Below are positions 21,848-32,245 of a DNA stretch of 64,000 bases, in pieces. Both the position numbers and the translations under genes were made by a program. Source of the DNA: Hexactinellida sp. DTS-2022 (Eukaryota; Porifera; Hexactinellida); the NCBI GenBank assembly GCA_028753945.1, contig JAPNXP010000003.1, positions 1,240,001 through 1,304,000 on the forward strand, read 5' to 3'. The notes beneath the pieces were generated by a model. That model did no database searches, was not told the origin of the DNA, and saw nothing but the letters and a program-made list of their open reading frames with translations. Within the stretch, counting starts at the first letter, position 1; every line of letters begins with the position of its first letter.

Positions 21848-21985
21848 TTCAAAAGGCTGGGAATTTGAAAGTTTGATTGTAGAGGTTAAATCAAGGTTCC
21901 TTACCTCAGAACATATGTATTCATCAGTTTAGATTTGGTTTCAACCAATTTGGACCAAAACTGTGACCGGGCGCGCTTCCGGAAA

Positions 21986-23469
21986 CTTTTTTAAATTTAC
22001 TTTTCGCACTATTTGAAGATGATTAGAATGAATTTGTATTGTTGCAATCATTAGGATAATGGTTCAATTTGTTCTTCCAGGATGTTTGCAATACTATATG
22101 GATGATTTAGAAAATTTTTTCTAAAATCTAGAGTATATTTATCAGGAGTGTAAAATTTGTAAAATCATCAAAAATTGTCACATTTCTATGCCCATATATG
22201 GTAATTTTGAAAACGAAGTTAGTTAGGGTCACAAAATGTATTATGGACGGATAGGAAGTCGGGTAGTGCGAACATTTTGCACACAAAATTGTTATTATAG
22301 GTCCACGGGTTTGTGAGAAACAATAATATATAATCATAGGATCCACCCAATGAGATTTTCAAAAAATAGCATTTGGAAAAGTTTATTTGGTGTCAGGGTC
22401 ATATATTTGGTCAAAATTTAATGAAATCAAGTGTAAAATAAGGAATACATATCTATTTAGGGAATGATCCTATATCGAAACTTCACAATGCAAATTTTTA
22501 AAGTAAAGCCCTTCGAAGTTAGATTTGTCACTTGGCAGTTGAGATCGAAGTTCAATTGGCTATAACTCAGAAAATTTGCTTTGGAATGGTATAAATTTTT
22601 GTTTACACCCAAATTACATATCCAATTATGCTAATGTTTGAATAACAACGTAAATGAGTGCAAATTGAGACTTGCGAGCCTACAAACCTATTAAAACATT
22701 ATAAAATATTCCTTTCATAATGACCTTCACATTCCTGGCACTTATAATGGTCACTACTGCAAAACTAGAATTCAGATTTATCTGAAATTTGCAATTTAGC
22801 TCTACTTTATAGTGTGCTATCCAAAACAACCAAATCTCAATTTCTCTGACGAGCATTGTAGGGCCGGAAAAATACTAACACTGAATTTGGCAAGATAACA
22901 GAAATTTATCGCTTTCACAATGCCATAACGTGGTAAAATCTTCTCAGAATTGAAAAAATAATTTCCAGCTGCTCTCCCCAATAATATTACATTTAATAAT
23001 GAAATAAACTCAAAAATAATTATTTTGCAATCTTGAGTAATGATAGGGATAAACTATGAAAGCTGAATTCGAATAACATTGACTCGAGTGATTTAGTATA
23101 ATTAAATTGCGTGATATTAAATTCCTATACCTGATGATTTTATCTGCGCGTAATTTGAAAAAGAAATTGATGATAAAGACTTGTTTTGTATTTTGTTATT
23201 ATCTATGTAAACAAACAAAGAGCCCCTGGCACTTGGATGTGAATTCACATTCACAATATTGTTCAGTAAAGCTTAAAAGTGAAACTATTCAAATTTCAAT
23301 GATTATTCTGCATTTTTCTGATTCAAACACTTATAACAATTTATTCCATCTATTATGAATATCGTAACTGCCAGGGGTCCTTGATCTATATATGATTTTA
23401 TGCCTGAAGTCTAAAATTACTATATACATTGAAGTATATTTCTCAAAATGCGCGCATGTGGGTGTAACT
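21986..23469. other. Non-coding stretch with element fragments
   Basis: CCATATATGG at 22192-22201 sits in a fragment resembling parts of 35790-36210. About 23040-23140 (GAATTCGAATAACATT ... TTAAATTCCTATACCTGA) matches a segment about 100-180 bp inside the 53964-54852 element. No gene is supported; the ORFs at 22128-22346 and 23107-23358 lack motifs, and the second overlaps the element fragment. Confidence 0.5.
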
Positions 23470-24115
23470 CAGTGCTGCCAAGTGAGTTCCGATAAATTCT
23501 TGGAGATTGAACATACAATTTACGGAGAAAATTTTCTTTTACGGAGCATTCTAAAATTCCCTGTATGAGCCAAAAGGTCCTAATTTGCTTCTACAAATAG
23601 CAGAAATTAACAATTTTTATGAATATCACTTATAAAGGTAGATATTCTGACGTTGTAAACAATAAGATATACTCACTGATAGCATGTAACAAACTATCAA
23701 TGTAATTTTTAATTTTTCTAATTTTGAATTGTGAAACTGTTTTAAATCAACTAGAAACAAACATTGTATGTTACTATTAGATTCACTAGAGATTATGGCT
23801 TAAGTCCTGTTTAAAGATTGGATGTGAAATTTGTCAGTTGAGTCTATCCCCCAAATCAAACATAATTTGAAGAGAAATAGTAATGAGTATTCTGTGATTT
23901 GCAATTACCCATCACTAAGCTATAATTTAACACATTATAAAACATAAATAATGATTAGATAGTTCACTATTAATAAGAAAACGCAGCTAAATGTTACACA
24001 TAAAGTCTTAAATTTTTATCTAGAAATGCGTAGAAATAAGTCTTCATACGTAGACACGTAGATAGGGGTCATATTTACGTAGTCTACGTAAATTTACGGA
24101 GACTTGGCAGCACTG
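23470..24115. mobile_element. hAT MITE with CAGTGCTGCCAAGT ends
   Basis: The target duplication is GTGTAACT (23462-23469) against GTGCAACT (24116-24123), 7 of 8 matching. The ends are CAGTGCTGCCAAGT and its complement ACTTGGCAGCACTG. TTACGGAG words are repeated near both ends. The interior 23583-23905 is the 320-bp repeat also present at 14266-14585. It is 646 bp and non-coding. Confidence 0.9.
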
Positions 24116-24123
24116 GTGCAACT

Positions 24124-24595
24124 CCACTGTCGAAAGAAAAAAATAATAAAAATTAAACAGATCTAATAATTGTATTGTTGTATAAATTAATTCTGTTGAT
24201 AAATATATGTAGTTTATGATTGTTTAAAAGTGATATTATGAAATCTTCTAGGTTTCGACTCTCCATAAGTCTCATCAGTAGTTCGGATAAGAACTATACC
24301 TAGAAGAATACAAGACATACGCACACACATACAAACACGAAAACAATTGAATTTTAATATATTTGAATGAAATATAGTATACTGAATAGTAAAAACACTA
24401 AATATGAACGAATATATAGAGGCTAAATATAAATATTTTTATAGTTTCAATTTTTTAACTTTTTTGTTAATTTTTGTGTTTTATTATAGTTTTTCTTTCT
24501 CGTTTTTGTTTTATTATATTTTTTCTGAGTTTTCTTTTACAATATTACATTAAAAAACATAAAAAAATACTGAACTATACCACATCTCCAGTCAC
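24124..24595. other. AT-rich, T-rich downstream flank
   Basis: A short CA-rich run lies near 24320 and long T-rich runs near 24440-24560. No terminal inverted repeat for the adjacent transposase remnant could be found by eye. Confidence 0.4.
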
Positions 24596-27067
24596 CTACT
24601 GGCAGGTCTCCTTTTCCATTCCCATGCACAGGAGGTGATACCACTTCGCACAGTCATCGCATTGTATCCATAGTAGATCTTCGGCTGGCAAAGGTATACC
24701 GAGTCCGATACCTACAAGACCTACTTCCTCGGTATAACCACAGATCTCACTGATGTCAGATTCTTCTTCAGCTAATGTTGTTGTTGGAGATAGAGGGTTT
24801 TCTTCTTCATCGTCACTCTCCACATCAGTATGGGGTGCTATGCTTGATGTCGGGGCAGGTGTTACTCTCAGCGTCGCTCTCTACTTCTCGTTGGGCTGAT
24901 GTTTATTTTCCGGAATCATATCCAAGCCCATGTTATCGAATCTGGCTCTTTACCTTCCTTCCCATCCGCTGTTTTTTGGCAAACTTTCGCTGTTGACTGC
25001 GCATAATATCTGTACCAGGAACAATTCTCTCCTCATCCAGCTTACTGAAGGTCTCCGATAAATAGTTCCCAGGTCTTATTCCAATCGACTTCGGATATCT
25101 CCTTGATTCCTTCATATCCGTAATTGAATTGTGCTACAGCTAAGGCATATCCCAATCTCATCAATTCGTGGCCGATATTTTCTTTCTAGGGGACGATGTC
25201 AAAAAGTTACGCTGTGGATTGCTTCATTATTGCTAGATGTCAGGGATGTTTTTATCTTATCTATGAAACCAGGGGTGGCTAACTTCAATTCTTCATAGAT
25301 TTCCAATATGATGTTGACAGCCTCCTCAGATTGATAATTAGGATGGTGGGGAGAAGGATTCTTTTTATATTCAACTGCTTGATATTGACATCAGATGTCT
25401 GTTTCAAAGGGGCAGAAACGGTGGTATTGCTCTGAGTTGTCGTCATTAGCCCCGATGTGGTCTGGTATAGTCATGACTGCTTTTATGATGGCGTCGGTAT
25501 CTCCTATATTTCTATGGACTGCGAGACAGTAGTAGCTCGCTATCTGTCCGCACATGTCTTCTGAGAGGTGTTTTATTTCAACCGAAGTGGCGGAACTCTC
25601 CCAACTTTCCCTAGTCTTAGAGATCTTCCTAAGAGTTCCTGCATACTTCGGTGCTATTAATTTAGTGGCTTCCTTCTTACTCTTCCCTTTCTTTGTGACT
25701 TCCTTAGTATGTACCTTTTTAGAAGTTCTTGCATCTTTCAGGACCAATTCTTGCTTCTTACAAAGGTTGGTCTTCATCCTTTTCAGGACATGGCTGAGAC
25801 ATTCTAACCTCCCGATTTCTAAGTCAAAGCCCAAGGTCTTGTAAATATCCGCGCCTTTAGGGCTGCATCAGTCTTGTTATCCCCGTCGGAAATTACACCA
25901 GTGAATATTATTCCTCGGTCATACGCCTGTCGTACTACTAGAGGAGCTACTAGGGATTCTAAGTGTACAGAGGCGTACTCGGAATATTTCGCAGGACAAG
26001 TGGTCTTGTTTCGAGAAACCAGTTATGATGTTCCTCTTCAGTTATCTCATTTTCTCTCAACTTGCTGGCATACATGTTGCACTGTCTGCAGGTGTTATAC
26101 GCGACATCATAAGCAATAACCTTCCCGGTTTCTACTGAAATGGTTGCTGTGAAGCAGTACGGGCTGTAGTCTCCTCCGCCTTTCTTCGACCTGATCTGGT
26201 AGGCGCCGTCGTAGGAGACCACTGTATGCACACAGTTGGTTAGAGGTTGGTACCAAATATAGTTTCTAACCCGATCTTCGCTTTAATCATGGAATTGTTG
26301 GCTACGTACTCACTAAAAATCAGGAGATCTTTTTGAATTCGATGGAAGGAGGGACCTGTTGGTGGCGGTGGTATATTCATGCAGGCGTGATACAATCTTA
26401 GGTTAGGTTCTCCCAATCAGACAAGTCGACCTCCCAGGACACTTGCTGTACACAATGTCATTGCGTTTGGAATTCTTCTTCTCTCCGAGATGGATACTTG
26501 ATCTGAAGTAGCCACTCACTCTCCAGAAAATACGGTTGGTAAGACATTTATTACAGTGTAACATCAGCTGTGTGGCACAGGACAGGTGGTAAGCTTTGTG
26601 GAATAACTCAAATGTACCAAGTTACAATTCCTGCCACTGGAATAACTTCTACTTACTCAGCTTTTCCTTCGGGACTCAGGACAGTGATACTTTGCTTGGG
26701 TGGCAGAGTTGTGGGATACTGGAAGTCCAACTTTTGTAACGCGGCGGTCTTTTTCGAGTTAGATGGGAATCGTACGGGCTCAGGTGTTGTTGTTCCGACT
26801 TTCACGAAATTCTTTCCCGCGATATCTTTTATGTTCGTGGCGTATTGGTTGACTCGGAATAGTCTTCTGGTCCTTTCTAATCCGCGGCGACGGAGATGGT
26901 ACTGCTGTTGGCGTCGCGAAAGTGAAGTCTCCTATGGAATGGCTAAGGGACGGTGTTATCGGAGACCCCATACTCGACAGGCTCATTTGTGAACAGCTGG
27001 TAGCTGGTGGCGTATGGTCGCTGTCACTGATGGAAGGCGGTCGATACGGAATATCTCGACTGGACAT
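24596..27067 (-). pseudogene. Mutator/Kolobok-like DDE transposase with C-terminal PHD finger (decayed)
   Basis: Minus-strand pieces in order: a Ser/Pro-rich N-terminus beginning MSSRDIPYRPPS (26780-27067); a CNKC zinc-knuckle-like pair near 26540; an MNIPPPPTGPSFHRI segment near 26380; MHTVVSYDGAYQIRSKKGG (from 26231) with the first likely catalytic D; then VISDGDNKTDAAL near 25890 with the second; then GFDLEIGRLECLSHVLKRM (from 25834); and finally WIQCDDCAKWYHLLCMGM (near 24650), the second half of a PHD finger. The PPP segment, SYDG and (S/G)DGD-x-K are hallmarks I associate with the animal Mutator-like transposase domain. Frameshifts near 26540, 26450, 26005 and 25845 and several stops disrupt it. 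A Kolobok assignment would fit the many TTAA elements here but is inference. Confidence 0.78.
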
Positions 27068-27530
27068 TCAATTGCAATAGAAGTTCTAACTAGTTGTTGG
27101 CAAGTAATAAAATGAAAAAAAGGTCAAGTGGTCCATTAGTTTTGGTGGTTTTTAGACAAAACACAAATTATTATAACCAGTGGATTCTCTTGGTCGGTCC
27201 AGCAACAGGACAACTGGTGGGCAAAGCAAGAGCACTATTTTCAATAGGAAACAGCACATATATATAGATTATACTTGAATAATTTTAAATATTATATTGT
27301 GGTTCCATAAGAATAAGGTTATATTATGCTATGGGTTGCAAATGTATTGTTAATAATATATTACTACGAAATCAATATTAAATTCATAATTACTCTATAA
27401 AATGGGAAAGATAAAAAAACTTTTTGGGATTCTAAATCTAGAATGGAGTGGATGTCATTCAGGGAGACATATTTCAATAAATATTGGGAGTCTTTTGTTG
27501 AAATTTGGAGGGAATTAAGGGAACATATAG
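27068..27530. other. Unassigned upstream flank
   Basis: AT-rich with no gene. No terminal repeat for the transposase to its left could be recognised. Confidence 0.4.
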
Positions 27531-27550
27531 CAGGCACGTAGCTAGAGAGT
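27531..27550 (-). other. Probable hAT terminal inverted repeat
   Basis: CAGGCACGTAGCTAGAGAG matches the usual hAT start pattern CAGG-x-CGTAGCTAG. It lies 350 bp beyond the stop codon of the TTF-type hAT transposase at 27882-30984. The opposite end and the 8-bp duplication (the left flank would be ACATATAG) were not found. Confidence 0.55.
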
Positions 27551-27881
27551 ATGTAATTCAGGGTGGCAAGTTTTTTGTCTGGGGGGCAAGTGCAGGGAAA
27601 AATATCTTTGAAATGTTAATTTTTGCGTAGAACAAGTACGATCTCGTCCCCGTTCCTTGTTACATAAAATGTAATAATCAAACGCACATTCAAATGCACT
27701 TTCCACTAACTAGATCTTATATTTTATGAGACTACTACTTTGTATTTCATAACTTTATTACCAGCTTACCAAGCTTTGGAACCCTATGCTGGCTTACAGT
27801 AAATACAAAGTATATTAAAGAAAAAGCAGTTATAAACTATAAGCTATCACAATAATCTGAATTCAGGATCAACAACTGTCA

Positions 27882-30800
27882 TTAAAGAAGAAAGCGTCTT
27901 TGCTTCATCCTCTTAAAGTGCTCAATTACATCACTGTAGCAAAGCGTGTCCGTAATATCTTTTTCAATAGATAAGAGTGCAAGATTACTGAGACGCACAG
28001 TGGTCATTTGTGAGCGCAAACGAGTTTTTATTCTCTTAACAGATGAGAACATTCGCTCAACCTTGCACGACGTCTGAGGGATAGTCACAATAATATGATA
28101 TAAGTTATAAATATCAGGGAAAATATCTTTGTCAATGATATCCAGTATATCGATTATACTTTCTAGCTGAGATTTATCTTGCCGAGCAATAAACGAACGG
28201 AAAACTTCTATTTCACAATCTTTGATATTAATTGCATACAATCCAGATAGTGTATTCAGGTCCTGTTTGTTAAGAAAGTTTTGAGAGTTTGGTAAGGAAC
28301 ATGCAGCAGCCCTCATGATTCTAGATTGATCTGCACCAAAACGGGCATCCAATTCTGCTAAGATCTCGCATACATTTTGGCGCATCAAAATTGAAAGCTC
28401 CTCAAAGTTGGATGCCTTTTGGTGTCCAACAGAGCTAGTTAGATACGCGTCTCTCAACTTTTTTGGAATACGCCGTTGCCTGGTTGTACCTCTTACATCG
28501 AAATTTTCGAATGCATATTTCTCGAACAACTCTTTGGCATATTCGATAACCTTGTCAAACTCGAAATTGAACAACCTTTCCCTCAGGTCGGCAAGCAATA
28601 TGAGACAAGAAGATACAGTTATTGTCGACTTTTGAAAAGCTTTAGTGCAAAGATCAGAGTAATCATACATCCTGCCAAAAAAACTAGGAGGGTCACAAAT
28701 TTCTTAGTTTGTAGAGTACCTAGCAAAGATCTAGCTTTTAGACTTGTCTCTGCATCATTATCGTTTTCAAATATGCTTACAGTGTCTAGAATGCAATCAA
28801 ACCGACGCAGGAATCTCTCTACCTCCAAAGAACGGGAAGACCAACGAGTACTACATGAACGTGCAAGTTCAAGAGCTTGCATGTTGGGATAGTGCTCTTG
28901 CTGGATGTCTAAGAAAGCTGCATGGCGCTTTGTGACATTCATGAACGAATACGTCAAATCCAATGTATCAAAGAAAGATTTGATTAGAGGATGTCGTTCA
29001 GCAGCTGCAGCTAACACTAAGTTAAGCCTATGTGAAGCACAATGAACATATGTAGCATTGCGATAACCTGCTCTTTTCACCCTTGCTTGGACACCTCCAT
29101 GTATTCCTGACATAACACCAGCCCCGTCGTACCCTGCCCTACACATTTCAAAGGATCGAGCTCAAAAGGCTGAAGTAGATTTATCAGTTTTTCTGAGATA
29201 GTGCCAGCATCCATGTTCTTCAATTCAATAAAGCCAATAGCTCTTTCTCTGACCTTACCTTTATGGATATATCGCAAAGAAGCACCTAACAACTCCTTCT
29301 TAGATGTATCTTTCACTTCGTCAGCCAGAATAGTATAACAAGACGCGTTGTCTACTTAATGTTTCACATGCTCAAGAAGCACCGAAGCAAGTGATGCAAG
29401 TAAATCATTTTGAATATCTGGACTCAGCATTTTAGAGTTTACTTTAAGATTTTCTATCGTCTTTGTTACATTACTATCACATTTTCCAAAAAATTCTAGC
29501 ATTTCAAGAAAGTTCCCTTTATTAAGGGACTGATTTGATTCATCATCTCCTCGAATAGGAATTTCTTGCTTTACACAAAAAATGATAACGTCATGAACCG
29601 TCATTAAGGAGTCAGGAAGTTAAATATGGCCAGTTTCTATAGAACATCTCTACAAAGTTACTCAGAACACTCCAATTTATATATCAGCATGACTGGAAGC
29701 ACATAAGAAGTCATCAAAAAAATTTCTAGAAGATTCAAATGTATATTCTTGTCAGGAAAGTACAAAACTTCCCAAAATTCGCCTGAAATTCGGACAAAAG
29801 GACACTAAACCACGTGGTACCCGTCAGTTATATCGGGTCTAAATACCATTCTTAAATAATTATAATCCTGGTAAATAAGTCAAAAATCTGCCGCTAATAG
29901 TGTCCGGAAGTTAGAACTAAGCTCTAACGAAGATTATATTTTTGCTTACGTCATCAAATTGTGCCACATGACACATCCATATATGGTAAACAAAATCATA
30001 GAATGTAAACTACATGTTATGTAGTCCTAATTTGTTGCCCAGTGAATTTGTATTGATTAATTGACATCGTTACATGGTTAGAGCTAGTCGCAACGACTTC
30101 TCATTCGTGAGATAATTTATTGCTCCGTCATCAAAAGTGGCGCATCCATATGACCATATATGGTCAAAGAAATTAAAATTTGCTGAAATGTGAATTTTAT
30201 TTTCTCAACTGTTTAGTGCCATTCTAATATGTCAAAATCCAAATTTGCTAAGCAATACGATTGAATTTGACGGACTTATAGCTGATGGTCCATTTTCTGC
30301 CCCCTGCTGGCCCTGCAGGTATTGGTTTTATGACGTTTTGATCCATCCTAAAAAGAATATACTTCATAATCTTCTAGAAATTTTTATGATGACTTTTTAT
30401 GTGCTTCCAGTCATGCTGATAAAAAAATTGGAGTGTTCTGAATAACTTTGTGGAGACGTTCTATAGAAACTGCCCATAATTAACTTTGTGACTCCTTCAA
30501 TGTTTCCGATTGTCATCGAAGAATTTCTCACTTAGAAAATTGGGATCCAGTTATTTATCAATCGTGCCTATTTTCTGATGCATTGCCCAAATTTTCTGCG
30601 TTTCAACAGCGACCCCATGGCACACAGAACCATCGAGCTTTCTGCACTTGCCTCCAAGTTTTTTCCATTCACAAAATCTTTTGTTGTAAATGTCGCTTCA
30701 GTTTTTGTTCCTCCAAAAAGCCGACACGATTGGCAGAATATAGCATTGAGCTCTTTGCTGTACTCTATCCAGGAGAATTGAATATACCAATGAGCCCCAA

Positions 30801-30984
30801 AATGTCTACGATCCTGGTCTTTTGGGAATATAATAGAATGCTGCCTCGGTTTCTCACTTTTTTCGGACAAATCATTCACAGTGAAAAATAGTGATTGTGT
30901 ATAATTCCTGTTAGGAGTGGAACTAGAGGTACAAGAATCAGAAGGTGCGTGCGTTTCAACTTGAAGACTCTTAAGGATACTCAA
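27882..30984 (-). pseudogene. hAT transposase with TTF zinc finger and DUF4371 core (decayed, split by an insertion)
   Basis: The N-terminal piece (30568-30984) carries the TTF finger: FGAHWYIQFSWIEYSKELNA, FCQSCRLF, then FVNGKN. After an 888-bp insertion (29608-30495) the frame resumes with VIIFCVKQEIPIRGDDES (29356-29604). A TAA at 29356-29358 precedes CYTILADEVKDTSKKE (29077-29340 region). A frameshift near 29135 leads to YDGAGVMSGIHGGVQARVKR and YVHCASHRLNLVL (28619-29146). Another near 28670 leads to the C-terminus, which has TIPQTSCKVERMFSSVKRIK (27882-28670), the hAT dimerisation motif. The order matches DUF4371-type hAT transposases of animals. Between the insertion and the finger, the bridging segment (about 30500-30600) carries a further stop. 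It cannot make a functional enzyme. Confidence 0.93.
29608..30495. mobile_element. 888-bp TTAA element inserted in the hAT coding region
   Basis: The ends are GGAGTCAGGAAGTTAAATAT and the complement of GGAGTCACAAAGTTAATTAT, with inverted arms of about 150 bp that include CAGTTTCTATAGAAC. The flanks are TTAA (29604-29607) and TTCA (30496-30499). Removing the element and one target copy restores the reading AAACATTTAATGACG in frame across the junction, direct evidence of the pre-insertion site. CCATATATGG occurs inside at 29977-29986 and 30154-30163. The 66-aa ORF at 30245-30445 lies in the right arm and is not a gene. Confidence 0.9.
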
Positions 30985-31228
30985 TTTTCAATACTGATAA
31001 ATAGTTAATAATATTTATGGATGCTCCATGAATGTCTATGATTCTAACATGTTCACATTTAGTCGCTTATCTGCCACTTCTTAACTGAGGAATATTTCAA
31101 TAAGCAGAGCTATTTGGTTTGTCTCTTTGTTGAATATTTAATTCCTGGAGCATATTCTGGATCTCCATATGAGAGCTACTGCATTTTATTCAGTATCTAG
31201 TAATTTGGCTTCTCATTTAAACTCGTTC
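30985..31228. other. Unassigned spacer upstream of the hAT gene
   Basis: Nothing is recognised. In the transposase orientation this would be its promoter and leader, but no TATA box or terminal repeat could be assigned. Confidence 0.35.
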
Positions 31229-31725
31229 TGTATTTGTTCAACAGTACTAATTCTGTCACTTGTTCCAACAGTGCTACTCATCATGTCACTTGTTTGAACA
31301 CTTTCTCTAATTCAGTCACTTGTTCCCACAGTGCTACTCATTATGTCACTTGTTTGAACAGTACTACTAATTATGTCACTTGTTTGAATAGTACTACTAA
31401 TTCTGTCACTTGTCCCAACAGTGCTACTCATTATGTCACTTGTTTGAATAGTACTACTAATTATGTCACTTGTTTGAATAGTACTACTAATTCTGTCACT
31501 TGTCCCAACAGTGCTTCTCATTATTTCACTTGTTTGAACCGTACTACTAATTATGTCACTTGTTTGAATAGTACTACTAATTCTGTCACTTGTCCCAACA
31601 GTGCTACTCATTATGTCACTTATTCGATCAGTACTACTAATTCTGTCACTTGTCCCAACAGTGCTACTCATTATGTCACTTGTTTGAACAGTGCTACTAA
31701 TTCTGTCACTTGTTCCAACTGTTTT
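31229..31725. repeat. 30-bp minisatellite, about 16 units
   Basis: Units of the form AATTCTGTCACTTGTCCCAA-CAGTGCTACT repeat with period 30. Two alternating variants (CCAACAGTGCTACT and TTGAATAGTACTACT) give a visible 60-bp and longer order. As 30 is ten codons, both strands stay open: plus 31234-31779 encodes a (T-N-S-V-T-C-x-N-S-A) repeat and minus 31312-31749 encodes a (T-S-D-R-I-S-S-T-V-x) repeat. Neither looks like a real protein. Confidence 0.9.
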
Positions 31726-31824
31726 AACTCGTTCTATCAATGGATTCAACAGTGCTACTCATCTGTAAGAATTAAATGAAAATGTGAGTTTTTATCCTAT
31801 TAATGGAATATAATATACCTGTCA

Positions 31825-32245
31825 CGAAATATTCGGTCCGGGCTGCTTTTGGTCCGATCGGACCAAATATTTCAACATAGTTGTTCCGGGTTTTCATTTA
31901 GCTTCACTGAATCTCTTCCTTCGAGACTAATTGGTAAACTATTGGCACGACGGTCACCACCAATAATGCCAAATCTCAATGTTGAAAAATGTAAACCCGT
32001 ACCAAAAACATCTGAAATTTTTAGTGCTGGGAGACCAAAATATATAGCCGGACGAAAGACGTCTGCATTGACTCTGCAATATTTAGTCCGGTGAGACCAA
32101 AATATATAGCCGGACGAAAGACGTCTGCATTGACTCTGCAATATTTAGTGCGGGGAGACCAAAATATATAGCCGGACAAAAATATCATAAATATTTGAAC
32201 CTGGGGACGAAAGTGTAACCCCAGGATCCAAAAATGTCTGAAATA
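31825..32245. repeat. GACCAAATAT/CCGGAC motif cluster with 62-bp tandem duplication
   Basis: The block beginning GAGACCAAAATATATAGCCG starts at 32031, 32093 and 32155 (period 62; the third unit is partial). To the left, GGTCCGATCGGACCAAATAT forms a small palindrome near 31850. The motif set is the one at 4580-4800. The overlapping ORFs on the two strands (31849-32094 and 31872-32141) are not credible genes. Confidence 0.75.

Larger units (their letters stand above)
19023..21985. mobile_element. About 353-bp palindromic MITE split by two later insertions
   Basis: The outer arms TTTCCGGGCGCGCGCCCGGT (19023) and the complement of TTTCCGGAAGCGCGCCCGGT (ending 21985) continue inward as GTCACWGTTTTGSTCCAAAT and TTGAAACCAA. 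After the insertion at 19080-20850 the left arm resumes with ACATATGTTCTGAGGTAAGG (about 20867), which is inverted at about 21900-21917. Removing both insertions and their duplicated target bases leaves about 353 bp. Its own target duplication is not clear. Confidence 0.8.

Noticed and set aside
24775-26992. Plus-strand ORFs opposite the PHD-finger transposase (24775-24996, 25554-25844, 25874-26119, 26570-26992)
   Set aside because: They are antisense shadows of the minus-strand coding sequence and have no domain of their own.
28408-28935. Plus-strand ORFs opposite the TTF-type hAT transposase
   Set aside because: Antisense shadows; the minus strand carries the recognisable hAT motifs over the same interval.
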